Shown one piece after another: positions 45,467 through 54,728 of a stretch of 64,000 nucleotides of DNA (positions within the stretch are counted from its first letter, which is position 1; each line of letters starts with the position of its first letter). The stretch comes from CALEUX01 sp964521525 (GTDB lineage: Bacteria; Bacteroidota; Bacteroidia; Bacteroidales; Marinilabiliaceae), in assembly GCA_964521525.1 (NCBI GenBank), contig CAZFTD010000001.1, positions 28,141 to 92,140 of the forward strand, read 5' to 3'. A program made the translations under genes and the position numbers. A model generated the notes under the pieces. It saw only the letters and a list, made by a program, of their open reading frames with translations, was not told where the DNA came from and did not search any database.

Positions 45467-46582
45467 ATGCAAAAGATACTGCTTACCGACCTACACCGCC
45501 AATACAACGAATTAAAATCTGAAATAGATGAAGCAATACATCAGGTAATTGCTCAAAAAAGCTTTATTAGAGGCCCTTTTGTTGACCAATTTGAAGCCAA
45601 CTTTGCCAAAGCAACCGGTATAAAGCATGTGGCAGGCGTAGGCAATGGAACCGATGCCTTGTTTATAGCCCTGAAAATTCTCGGAATTAAACAAGGCGAT
45701 GAAGTAATTACTGCTGCCAACTCATTTATAGCTACTTCAGAAGCTATTACTATGACCGGAGCTAGTGTTGTATTTGCCGATTGTGACGATTATTACACTA
45801 TTGACCCAATTGATATTAAACAGAAAATAACATCAAAAACCAAGGCCATTGTGCCGGTTCATTTGTATGGGCAACCGTCCAATATGGATGCCATAATGGA
45901 AATTGCCAAACAACACAATCTTTTTGTAGTTGAAGATGCTGCCCAATCGGTACTGGCCGAATACAACGGTTTACAAACAGGTAATTTTGGCGATTTTGCT
46001 ACTTTCAGTTTTTTCCCTGGTAAAAATTTGGGCGCATATGGCGATGCCGGGGCACTTGTTTCCAATAATGATGAGCTGTTTCAGAAAGCAAAAATGTTTG
46101 CCAATCATGGGCGTATCAATAAATACGACCACGAGTTTGAAGGCATAAACAGCAGAATGGATGGCATTCAGGGGGCCATATTGAATGTAAAACTTAAATA
46201 CCTGCCTCAATGGACTAACCGCAGACGAACCATTGCGGCTTTGTATTCAGAGCTGCTGGCATCGGTGCCCGAAGTTGTGTTACCAGGCGAGCGTCCTGAC
46301 ACCAAACATGTTTATCATATATACCCCATCAGGGTTGAGGCTGCAGTGCGCGGTGCCCTGTTGACATTTTTAAAGGATAAGGGCATTGAAGCAGGCGTTC
46401 ATTACCCCATTGCGTTGCCAAATTTGCAGGCTTATCGGCATCTCAACCATCGTCCCGAAGATTTTCCAAAATCAACACAGTTTTCGAAGCAATTAATCAG
46501 TTTGCCCATTTTTGCCGAACTTACCAATGAAGAGGTAGAATACATAACTGTTCAGATAAAGAAATTTTTCAATCGCCAATGA
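45467..46582 (+). CDS. DegT/DnrJ/EryC1/StrS aminotransferase (WbpE-like)
   Basis: About 371 residues. The start at 45467 (MQKILLTDLHRQY) is preferred because homologues begin there. PLP-site motifs are visible: VGNGTDAL, HLYGQP, VEDAAQS and the Lys-containing FFPGKNLGAYGDAG, where Lys forms the Schiff base. It would transfer an amine to C3 of the keto-sugar produced by the WbpB-like enzyme. Its stop overlaps the next start as ATGA. Confidence 0.92.
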   Translation: MQKILLTDLHRQYNELKSEIDEAIHQVIAQKSFIRGPFVDQFEANFAKATGIKHVAGVGNGTDALFIALKILGIKQGDEVITAANSFIATSEAITMTGASVVFADCDDYYTIDPIDIKQKITSKTKAIVPVHLYGQPSNMDAIMEIAKQHNLFVVEDAAQSVLAEYNGLQTGNFGDFATFSFFPGKNLGAYGDAGALVSNNDELFQKAKMFANHGRINKYDHEFEGINSRMDGIQGAILNVKLKYLPQWTNRRRTIAALYSELLASVPEVVLPGERPDTKHVYHIYPIRVEAAVRGALLTFLKDKGIEAGVHYPIALPNLQAYRHLNHRPEDFPKSTQFSKQLISLPIFAELTNEEVEYITVQIKKFFNRQ

Positions 46583-47817
46583 GCATTCGTTTCCTGAAAA
46601 TATCTAATTACTACCGCGATTTTCTGGATGATTATTACAACAGGCATCCGCAGGTAAAAAATTTAAGCTATGCCGATCAATACCAGCACCTAATGCATCA
46701 GTATTTTGCGTGGTCCGACAATTATGGCAGACTATTGAAATCTAAAGGATTGGAAACCATGGAAATTATCGGCAACGCCGGTTGGATGCAAAAAGCCTGG
46801 GCGGCTGAAAATGGAGTTAATCCAATGGCCACGGCCGAAGAAATAGTATTGAACCAAATATTTAAGTTTAATCCTGAAGTGATATATTTTCAGGATAGTA
46901 TAACTTACAATGGTGCTTTTATTGCTCGTTTAAAGAGCCAATTGCCACAATTAAAACTTTGTATAGGTAATATTTGTGCCCCTTTTGGTTCTGGGCAGAT
47001 AGAAGCATTTCAAGCTTTTGATTACTTCACCGTTTGTTCTCCATTCTTTAAAAGTCAGTTATCGCGCTTTGGCATTGATAGTGTCATAATCCCTCATGCC
47101 TTTGATGCGCGCATTTTGCCGGCCATGGCACATGATAATTCTTATCCTGAAACGCCACTCATTTTTTTGGGCTCTCTGTTTGCCGATGAAGGCTTTCATA
47201 GTTTGCGCCGTCAAATTCTTGAAAGTTTGGTTAAAGAAAATATTCCCTTTAGTTTTTATGGTAATCTGCCCGACCGAAGCCGCATTGGATTGTTGAAAAA
47301 GCAGGCCTCGTTTATAGCTTCACGATTACTCGATAATATGGGGCTAAAACGTGTCACCGATTCGATACATTTGTTGCGTAAAGGCCGAAACCATGACTCT
47401 ATGCCCCGTTCCTTGAAAATCTCCAACCAGTTGTACAAAATGGCGCAGCGTCCACTTTTCGGACTTGAGATGTTTAAGGCCTTATCAAAAGCACAAACCG
47501 GCTTTAATATTCATATTGACTGTGCCGGCGACTATGTGGCCAATATGCGTATGTTTGAAACTACCGGGGTTGGGACCTGCCTGCTAACCGACCGAAAAAG
47601 TAATTTAAAGGATTATTTTCTGGAAGACGAGGAGGTGATGGCCTACAGTTCAGAAGCCGAATGCCTTGAAAAAATCCGTTGGTTAATGGATAATCCCGAA
47701 GCATGTAAGACAATAGCTCTTAACGGACAGAAACGAACATTAAGTCAACATAATTTCGAAAACCGCGTTGATTTGTTTTATGATTATATGATGCAACGGC
47801 TGCTGAAAAAACACTAA
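46579..47817 (+). CDS. Glycosyltransferase, CgeB/GT4-like
   Basis: A 412-residue cytosolic transferase. The C-terminal half has a GT-B-like portion with FNIHIDCAGDYVANMRMFETTGVGTCLLTDRK and a DYFLEDEEVMAYSSEAECLEKIRWLMDNPE segment typical of Glyco_trans_1_4/CgeB proteins. It is translationally coupled to the aminotransferase by ATGA overlap, so it probably transfers the amino sugar made by this locus. Donor and acceptor are not known. The stop overlaps the convergent deacetylase stop (CTAA). Confidence 0.8.
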   Translation: MSIRFLKISNYYRDFLDDYYNRHPQVKNLSYADQYQHLMHQYFAWSDNYGRLLKSKGLETMEIIGNAGWMQKAWAAENGVNPMATAEEIVLNQIFKFNPEVIYFQDSITYNGAFIARLKSQLPQLKLCIGNICAPFGSGQIEAFQAFDYFTVCSPFFKSQLSRFGIDSVIIPHAFDARILPAMAHDNSYPETPLIFLGSLFADEGFHSLRRQILESLVKENIPFSFYGNLPDRSRIGLLKKQASFIASRLLDNMGLKRVTDSIHLLRKGRNHDSMPRSLKISNQLYKMAQRPLFGLEMFKALSKAQTGFNIHIDCAGDYVANMRMFETTGVGTCLLTDRKSNLKDYFLEDEEVMAYSSEAECLEKIRWLMDNPEACKTIALNGQKRTLSQHNFENRVDLFYDYMMQRLLKKH

Positions 47818-49196
47818 GAGATAGTTTCAATCAGCTTACGGCCGGTAACACAAGTGGGAGAAACTTCAACTATTGATTCAAGTAACGAGTTGTAAAACTT
47901 TATAATTCCAGGATATTGATACTCATCGAGCCTGCAATTGTGCCACAGCAGCGAGAAAAGGCCGCCAAACTTACGGGCTTCAGTTATTAAATCAAAGATC
48001 GATTGCTTCATTTCCTCGTAACTCAACTCCCTGTAATTCAATGCGGTTACTTCCATCATTGTTAATGGAATTTCCCAAATATCCAGCATCTCGTCGCGCT
48101 CAAAATCATAGGGCTTAAACGGATAGCAATAACCATTCCGATATCCCTCATGTTCGGCAAATCCAAGCGAAGTATCGTATTTAAGACCCGCTTTTATTTG
48201 TAACCTGAATGTATAGGGATGAAAAAACCGAAGGTAGTGTTGTCGAATGCCTCTTGGTTTATGCCCAAGTGCTTTGGTCATCTCACGTACCTGATTCATC
48301 ATGCTGGATTCATGTTTGGCTGAATGAATGGTTCCGTGCAAACCTACTTCAAAGCCATCGTTTAGCAACCGTTTTATCAGGTTTCTGATTTTAGCATCGG
48401 AAAACTGATATCTGGAGTCCATGTTTTTGTGCTCTTGTTTTAAAAAATAGAATGACGACCTGATGCCCAAACGTTTCTCCTGCTCTGTCATCTTATCGAA
48501 ATTCCACCAGGGGTCGGTTTTTCGAAATGGATTGAGCTTGAACAACAACCCCTTAAAAAACAGCTTTATTGTTAAAGCTTTACTATAATAGCGCTTTGAT
48601 AATCCAAAGTATTGCTTTAATTTAAAAAATATTTCACGATAATGATAAAATTCAACTCTATCAACATCGTGCGATAACAGAAAACCAAATTCATTGAATA
48701 ATCGCCTCCGTTCAATCAACTTGTTATGGTACATTCCATAAGCTTCCAAACCTTGAACGATGGCTTCAAAATAGTAATTAACCAAAGGCAATTTTGTGCA
48801 TCGCAAGCGGTTTTGAATGGATTGCGAGTGCGGATATCGCCCAATAAAATCGCGGTGACCGGTTTGGAGTTCCTGCCAACCCGACAACAGATAAAACGCT
48901 GATTTTAAGTAGTCGTGGGCAAAAATCAGGTTGCCATTATCATCTATCCTGTACAACTCATCATTTTTTGATACCGGAAAGAGAACAGGCACTGTTGTGC
49001 TAAGAATTGAAAGGTTAGTAGCCTGTGGTATTTGAACATCAGATTGTAGAAAAATAACCTTACCGAAATAACTATGTTTATCAACCTCATCCGGATGGAT
49101 AAATACGAACGATTTTACAACAGTGGCTTCATTTTTCCAGTGCTGCGATAAATGAAATAAAGTATATTGAATTTGCTTCTCTGATAAGCGCTTCAT
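47814..49196 (-). CDS. Polysaccharide deacetylase family protein (DUF7033-type)
   Basis: A 460-residue protein. The N-terminal 120 residues correspond to a DUF7033-like region. The NodB-like deacetylase fold begins with GFLLSHDVDRVEFYHYRE (metal-binding Asp pair) and continues with GLHGTIHSAKHESSM (His ligands) and PRGIRQHYLRF. It probably deacetylates an N-acetylated sugar in a cell-surface polymer. It converges on the glycosyltransferase of the same locus. Confidence 0.87.
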   Translation of the reverse strand: MKRLSEKQIQYTLFHLSQHWKNEATVVKSFVFIHPDEVDKHSYFGKVIFLQSDVQIPQATNLSILSTTVPVLFPVSKNDELYRIDDNGNLIFAHDYLKSAFYLLSGWQELQTGHRDFIGRYPHSQSIQNRLRCTKLPLVNYYFEAIVQGLEAYGMYHNKLIERRRLFNEFGFLLSHDVDRVEFYHYREIFFKLKQYFGLSKRYYSKALTIKLFFKGLLFKLNPFRKTDPWWNFDKMTEQEKRLGIRSSFYFLKQEHKNMDSRYQFSDAKIRNLIKRLLNDGFEVGLHGTIHSAKHESSMMNQVREMTKALGHKPRGIRQHYLRFFHPYTFRLQIKAGLKYDTSLGFAEHEGYRNGYCYPFKPYDFERDEMLDIWEIPLTMMEVTALNYRELSYEEMKQSIFDLITEARKFGGLFSLLWHNCRLDEYQYPGIIKFYNSLLESIVEVSPTCVTGRKLIETIS

Positions 49197-49543
49197 TATT
49201 ATATTTGTCTTATATATAAATGCTTATTTATATTTATATAATTCATTAGTTTATCTGAAACCAAGGAGCTGCTTAAGATTTTTAATAGACTAAAGATTTT
49301 AACTGTTTAAATCTTATATTGAAATTATTATTAAGATGATTAGACCTGCCTGCCGGTAGGCTGGAAAGTCTGAAAAGATGCTAAGACATCTATAAAAACT
49401 TATAAATCTTCTCTATCTATCTTATCCTGATTCTCGGGACCTCAAGCCACAGGCGCAGTTCCGATTTATCGGAAACGCCATGCTTCTCTTCTATAAATCT
49501 TAGGTCTAAATTTAAACAGGTTTGAACTCCTAAGCTATATATA
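49197..49543. other. 347-bp intergenic region with palindromic repeats
   Basis: No gene is supported. It holds a GC-rich hairpin CCTGCCTGCCGGTAGGCTGG near 49347-49366 and two short palindromes, TCCTGATTCTCGGGA at 49425-49439 and TTCCGATTTATCGGAA at 49459-49474, both relatives of the repeat palindromes found elsewhere in the window. Confidence 0.55.
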
Positions 49544-50389
49544 TTAAATCCGCTTCATTATTGCTAATGCTGAGTAAAATTTAACCTTTATCCAACTTCC
49601 TGTACTATGCTCCCAGCGTAGTCGGCAATCCTTGCAGGTTGGATCGTCGCAAAAGAAAAACGACGGGTTGTTTTTAAGTACTGCCATTTCAAGATTGAGC
49701 GTGTCTGCCATCTTTGTTAAAAAAGTTTGGGCATTCCCAACCTTACCGGTAACTACCAATCCTTCTTTCTGGTACAATGGAACAAATTTAACAAAACCTT
49801 TGTTACATCCTCCGCTCCAGTTAACTTTAAATATAGCTGTTTTCCCGTTCTCGTTAATATAGTTAACGCCACGTGGCACAATTTTCTTTTTCAACCCGGT
49901 TTTTTCAACGGCGACATGCGTGGTTCCTACCCCAATAACCGAGGCTCCTATGTTCAAATTATAGGCTCCAAGGGCGGCTAATTGCTCCATTACCCAATAA
50001 CCATTGGAATGTGGCGTATGCGCCTCCATCAACTCTTTTGCCCTGGCGCCAATAGCTACAAAACGCTGAATGGGATGCCGGCTTCGGTGCATTTGCGGAT
50101 GCTGAATCATGGTATTGACAAAGGCCCCCGCATACGAGGGCGAGTGTATGGTGCTTAAATTGTTTCGGTTTCTTTTTGAAAAAGGTATTGGGTACGACTC
50201 GATAAAAGCATCGGCCACAATGGTGCCATGGCTGCCCACCACATCGAGAAGGGCTTCCAGTAATGTTTCTGCCCCTCCCTCAACCTTGCCTATCGACCGC
50301 ATGGAGACTTTTACATGCAGCAACATCCCCGGCATAATGCCGGCAGTTTTTAAATCGTTTATAAGATGTTGTTTAGAAAAGGGTGTCAT
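49544..50389 (-). CDS. AAC(3)-fold N-acetyltransferase, probable sugar acetyltransferase
   Basis: A 281-residue protein of the aminoglycoside 3-N-acetyltransferase superfamily. LLHVKVSMRSIGKVEGGAETLLEAL at the N-terminus and IGVGTTHVAVEKTG in the middle are typical. The C-terminus has a Cys cluster CDDPTCKDCRLRW that could bind metal. In a polysaccharide context such proteins more likely acetylate an amino sugar than an antibiotic; this is inference. It is transcribed in the direction of the deacetylase gene, 347 bp away. Confidence 0.85.
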   Translation of the reverse strand: MTPFSKQHLINDLKTAGIMPGMLLHVKVSMRSIGKVEGGAETLLEALLDVVGSHGTIVADAFIESYPIPFSKRNRNNLSTIHSPSYAGAFVNTMIQHPQMHRSRHPIQRFVAIGARAKELMEAHTPHSNGYWVMEQLAALGAYNLNIGASVIGVGTTHVAVEKTGLKKKIVPRGVNYINENGKTAIFKVNWSGGCNKGFVKFVPLYQKEGLVVTGKVGNAQTFLTKMADTLNLEMAVLKNNPSFFFCDDPTCKDCRLRWEHSTGSWIKVKFYSALAIMKRI

Positions 50390-50675
50390 TTGTATTTTAG
50401 TCGCTGTTTAAAACTACTCTTTAAAGCAAAGACAATAGATAATTAGACAATAGACAAGCGCTATAACACTGTTATTAATGAGCAAAATAACCCAGTCACC
50501 TTTTTTATCTAAACGTTTTATTGAATCTGCTCAGGCACACGACAGACAAGTCTGTCTATAATCTAAACCTCAATAAGTCTTTATTAATTAGGATTTTAAA
50601 ATGATTAATATAGACTTTGACTATCTATTTACGTTTCGTTTATCCATCTTAACTTGAACCGGCGTCAGTTAAACA
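50390..50675. other. AT-rich gap between AAC(3)-like and ccsBA genes
   Basis: The 286-bp interval holds the short inverted repeat AGACAGACTTGTCTGTCT-like around 50540-50560, similar in wording to the palindromes of other gaps. No gene is supported. Confidence 0.4.
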
Positions 50676-53600
50676 TCACTCGTCAACATTCTCCTCAAGC
50701 CCCAATTTCTCAATCTTTCCTTGTTTGTACCTTGCTGCAAAAATTAAAATGGCCACCAAAATAACTGTATAGTAAACAAACGTAGGAATGGGCACCGGGT
50801 CGCCACCGGCGTATGAATGTAATCCGGCCAGATAATAATTAACACCCAAATAGGTCATTATAACCGATGCAAAGGTGATAAGCGCAGCTGTGTTAAAGGC
50901 CATAAAACCCTTTAAGCCGGGAATCAGCCGCATATGAATAACAAAAGCATACAGCACAATGGTAATCAGCGACCAGGTTTCTTTTGGGTCCCAGCCCCAA
51001 TAACGACCCCACGATTCGTTGGCCCAAACTCCTCCTAGAAACGAACCAATGGTCATCAGGTATAATCCGGCAGTAAGGGCCATTTCATTAATGGCGGTGA
51101 GTTCATCAATGGTGAGTTGCAACCTGATATAATTCGATTTGTTTTTAAAAACCACAATCAGCAAACTCAGAAAACCAAGCAAAGCTCCAAGTGCTAAAAA
51201 CCCATAACCGCCAATAATAACTGCCACGTGCAGCGTTAACCAATACGATTTTAATACCGGAACCAGATTGGTAATTTGCGGATTCATCCAGCTTAAATGG
51301 GCTACCATAAGCACCACGCCTGTAAACAAACCAGTAATGGGTAAAACCATGCTGCTTTTACGACTCAGTAAAAACCCGGCCAGCAAAATAGCCCAGCCAA
51401 TAAAAATCATCGACTCATAGCCATTGCTCCAGGGAGCATGCCCACCCACATACCATCGCAGGCCCAGTCCAAAAGTGTGGTACAAAAAACCCAAAAACAG
51501 CAAAAGATTCCCAATTTTCATCAATCGACCTGAATAGATGGCCGGCTTTAGAAGCGCAACAAATTGCAGCAACAACAAAATGCCGCCCAGTGCAAAAAAG
51601 AAGGTAGCCAGCCACATAAAAATATTGAGCCGGTTGTAAAGTAACTCTAGTTTTAAGTGGGTTTGCGATGGCAGCAACTCTTCGGAATGGCCTTGCTGGT
51701 ATTCAACAATGCCATCGAGTTCCTGAATTGCCTCTGCCTGTTGTCCGGCTTTAACCAGGTTAATAAACCGTGCCATTACCGATGTTACATAAAGGCTGTC
51801 GGCCGGTGGCAACGTTTTGGGTTCTGATGCCGGCGTGTACCAGGGCAAATGCAGGTCTTTGGGCGTAGGAAACAGCCGGTGCAAGGCTCCCGCCTGGGTT
51901 AAATAAAACACATTTACCTGTTCGTCAACTTTTATCAGTTCCTGCTCCAGCTTATTTCTCGATGCAGGATTTTGACGGTAAGCAGCATCCACAAACTGAT
52001 GAATCTTATACTGGCGATCGGCTGTAAAGAAATCTTTAAAAGCGGCTTTCTTCCCGGTAATGCCAAGAATTATTTTTAGTTGCGGGTCTTTAATGGTAAT
52101 TAATGGAACCGCCTGCCATTGCGCCGGATAGCTTAACATCCCCAACACCACCTGGTCGGCTGTTAAGCCTTGAAAACTATTGTGTTTAACCAGCTTCACT
52201 ACAATTTCCTGATGCAGCGAGTTCAACGGTTTTATCCTGCCACCATTGTCCTGCACCCACACAGAGCCAAACTTTTCGGCTATTAACTTATCGGGAGCAG
52301 GTGGTTGATTGGTGGTTTGTCCCGGCAATGAAAAACTAACCATCAGTAAAATAGCTAATGCAGTTAGTTTTTTGCGTTTCTCATAAATGTCGCCGGCTTT
52401 TTTCATCAGTACTTTAAACCTGGTTTTACCGCCAAACAATGCCCACATCATGCCCAAACTCATTAAAAAATAGCCGATATAGGTAATTATGGTTCCGGCT
52501 GCATCGTGGTTAACTGATAAAATAGTGCCTTTTTCATCGGCATCGTACGAGCTTTGATAAAACCTGTAGCCTCTGTAGTTTAAAATGTTGTTCATAAATA
52601 TATCCACCTCGCGGTTTACATTTCGCTCTTCATCTATTAAAGTGACATGACTGGTGTATGATGATGGGCTTTGTGAACCGGGATATCGTTCCAGATTGAA
52701 TTTATTAAGACGAAGCGAAAAGGGCAACTCTATAGGTCTGGAACCATACTGCACCCAAAGGCTGGCGCCATCAAGATTCAATACCGATGGTTTGCCTGGT
52801 TCGCCTGTTCGCCCATAAGCCACTAACTGATAAGTATTGTTTTTATGATTAACCTGAAAAACCACTGCATTGGGCAATCCCTGTCCACTTTCTCCCGGCA
52901 TGGCAAATGGCTGTAAAATGGCACTTGAAAAAAAGCGGCTGAGCACCATCCTGAAAGTGCCAAAATCGTACACCAACCCCTGTTGAACGGGATGCAATTC
53001 ATGCGATGACAATAATTCGGAGCTTCCCGATTCCATGCTAACCTTTGAAACCGGCAGTTTAGAGTACATGCTGAGCCCTCCCTTTTCTGAATCGCGCTGA
53101 ATAATAACATCGCAATCGGTATTTGGCTCAAACCCTATGGATATGCCATCGCGTTGGAGCAGTTCACTGGGTTCAATAAACAACTCTTCACGGTGCAACC
53201 TGTCGGAAAAAATCAATCCGGCCAATGGTTTCCCTCCAGGCATTTCAACCGGGCGCGACAAGGCATTGGGGATAAATACCACACTTTTTACAGTTACCCG
53301 CTCGTTTCCGGCTTTTAACTTCTTTTTTAAAGCATACGGCGTAGCCGCCGATAAGAAAACCGTTTGGTGGTATTCAGTGGTATCTTCCAATGTGGTAAGT
53401 CTAAGCGTGATATTGGCATCGGTTGATGTGATGTAATTAATGCTCTCGCCCTCACGGATATGCATCATGCCTTCGTAACCTATATAACGGGTAATGGCGG
53501 CACCTGTAATAATAATCAAAAACGACACATGAAACAGAAATACAGGAATATCGCCCTTTTTCCCCATTTTGAAGAGCCAAATATTACCCAGCATGTTCAA

Positions 53601-53774
53601 CCCCAGAACCAGAAATATTAACTCAAACCACCAGGCATTGTAAACCAATGCTTTAGCAGCCGCAGCTCCGTAATCGTTTTCAATAAAAGTGGCCATTGCC
53701 ATAGCTGCAGCCATTATAATAAAAAGCCCCCCCATTAACCACGATGCAGAAATTAGACGTATAAACTGTTTCAT
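50676..53774 (-). CDS. ccsA: Cytochrome c biogenesis protein, CcsB-CcsA (ResB-ResC) fusion
   Basis: A fusion of about 1030 residues for system II cytochrome c maturation. The N-terminal half is ResB/CcsB-like: helices near 10-80, a large periplasmic domain and a helix near 440. The C-terminal half (about 725-1030) is CcsA with many helices and the heme-handling WWD-type motif SWGRYWGWDPKETWSLI. It transports and attaches heme to apo-cytochromes. The start at 53774 is used; a Met three codons upstream is possible. Fused forms of this length are usual in Bacteroidota. Confidence 0.93.
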   Translation of the reverse strand: MKQFIRLISASWLMGGLFIIMAAAMAMATFIENDYGAAAAKALVYNAWWFELIFLVLGLNMLGNIWLFKMGKKGDIPVFLFHVSFLIIITGAAITRYIGYEGMMHIREGESINYITSTDANITLRLTTLEDTTEYHQTVFLSAATPYALKKKLKAGNERVTVKSVVFIPNALSRPVEMPGGKPLAGLIFSDRLHREELFIEPSELLQRDGISIGFEPNTDCDVIIQRDSEKGGLSMYSKLPVSKVSMESGSSELLSSHELHPVQQGLVYDFGTFRMVLSRFFSSAILQPFAMPGESGQGLPNAVVFQVNHKNNTYQLVAYGRTGEPGKPSVLNLDGASLWVQYGSRPIELPFSLRLNKFNLERYPGSQSPSSYTSHVTLIDEERNVNREVDIFMNNILNYRGYRFYQSSYDADEKGTILSVNHDAAGTIITYIGYFLMSLGMMWALFGGKTRFKVLMKKAGDIYEKRKKLTALAILLMVSFSLPGQTTNQPPAPDKLIAEKFGSVWVQDNGGRIKPLNSLHQEIVVKLVKHNSFQGLTADQVVLGMLSYPAQWQAVPLITIKDPQLKIILGITGKKAAFKDFFTADRQYKIHQFVDAAYRQNPASRNKLEQELIKVDEQVNVFYLTQAGALHRLFPTPKDLHLPWYTPASEPKTLPPADSLYVTSVMARFINLVKAGQQAEAIQELDGIVEYQQGHSEELLPSQTHLKLELLYNRLNIFMWLATFFFALGGILLLLQFVALLKPAIYSGRLMKIGNLLLFLGFLYHTFGLGLRWYVGGHAPWSNGYESMIFIGWAILLAGFLLSRKSSMVLPITGLFTGVVLMVAHLSWMNPQITNLVPVLKSYWLTLHVAVIIGGYGFLALGALLGFLSLLIVVFKNKSNYIRLQLTIDELTAINEMALTAGLYLMTIGSFLGGVWANESWGRYWGWDPKETWSLITIVLYAFVIHMRLIPGLKGFMAFNTAALITFASVIMTYLGVNYYLAGLHSYAGGDPVPIPTFVYYTVILVAILIFAARYKQGKIEKLGLEENVDE

Positions 53775-54728
53775 AAAATACATGTTTATTCAGGAATAGT
53801 TTTCCCGATTTTAACAACATTTGGCATTATTGCAAAGTTTAAATATAGCTAAAGTAATACGATATTCTAAGTAATGGTTTAAATTTAGAAATAAGATTTT
53901 TAGACCTGCCTGAGGGCAGACAGGAGCGAAGTGTCGCGTCGACCCCAGAATCGGCATAAGCAAAGATAGAGATGATTTGGAATGGCCTTTACTTATTCTG
54001 AATAAATTGGAACGTGTTTGTCGTTCAAACGACCCTAATTCTGCTTTGAAACATTCATTTGTGACAATCATAAAAGCTCAATTACGAACAAATAAGGCTT
54101 GCTCTTCAATTATTATACAAACCCTGAATGGGTTAAATCAATAACCCTTGGCCCAGCCCCGGGATGATGAAACAACCAAACAAAAGACCTGAAAGGGCGA
54201 CAGCAATTCTATTTCCACTCATATTTTTCATTATGTTTCAGATTATTTTTCTTGAGTAATTTCCGGTACTCATCCTAAACACTTTTGATGGAAATTGTGT
54301 CATGTTTTAATATTGCTTGCGCCCTTTCAGGTTTTTTTTTGATATATATCAATTTTCATAGGGCGTTGTCCCATGCTGATGTTGTCGCCCCGTTGGGGCT
54401 AGCTATCTATAATTAAATTTAAAGCATGGTTGTTTTCCAAAGCAACCTGAAAAAAATCGTAATATGTCAAAGTAGAACTAAAAAACCAATGGAAAATTTA
54501 AACAGATTCGAAAGGAATATTGCAATCAGAATAATTTTCATTCCTCACCAGTTATTGTGCTGATTTATTTGGTACTTTAAATTAATTTTTGTTTTTTCGC
54601 ACTCTTAAACATACTGAATATTAAGCAGTTTATTTTTTTCTGGTCAGATGTTATGATGCCAATAAGTTTCTCTGCAAATCACGTCTTTTAATTCTACATT
54701 ATACCATAAGTCAATTAAACATCATTTT
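53775..54728. other. About 950-bp intergenic region with inverted repeats
   Basis: No convincing gene. A repeat near 53890-53925 (TTAGACCTGCCTGAGGGCAG) resembles the one at 49340-49366. A 13-bp inverted repeat ACCTGAAAGGGCG (54187-54199) and its complement (54320-54332) are 120 bp apart, followed by GGGCGTTGTCCCATG and TTGTCGCCCCGTTGGGGCT. These look like remnants of intergenic repeat elements. The promoter of the porin-like gene must lie near 54600-54720. Confidence 0.55.
54187..54332. repeat. Inverted-repeat element with 13-bp arms
   Basis: ACCTGAAAGGGCG at 54187-54199 and CGCCCTTTCAGGT at 54320-54332 are exact complements. The interior has no reading frame. The right arm runs into a T9 tract. 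It may be a small repeat element or a decayed transposon end. Confidence 0.5.

Noticed and set aside
49868..49877. Palindrome GCCACGTGGC as a third parS site
   Set aside because: Only the CCACGTGG core matches; the flanks lack the TGTT/AACA arms, and it lies inside the AAC(3)-like coding sequence.
49544..50389. Aminoglycoside-resistance gene
   Set aside because: The family is broad, and a polysaccharide-locus setting makes sugar acetylation more likely.
53811..54071. Minus-strand 86-codon frame as a gene
   Set aside because: It overlaps intergenic repeat sequence and has no recognisable family or coding character.
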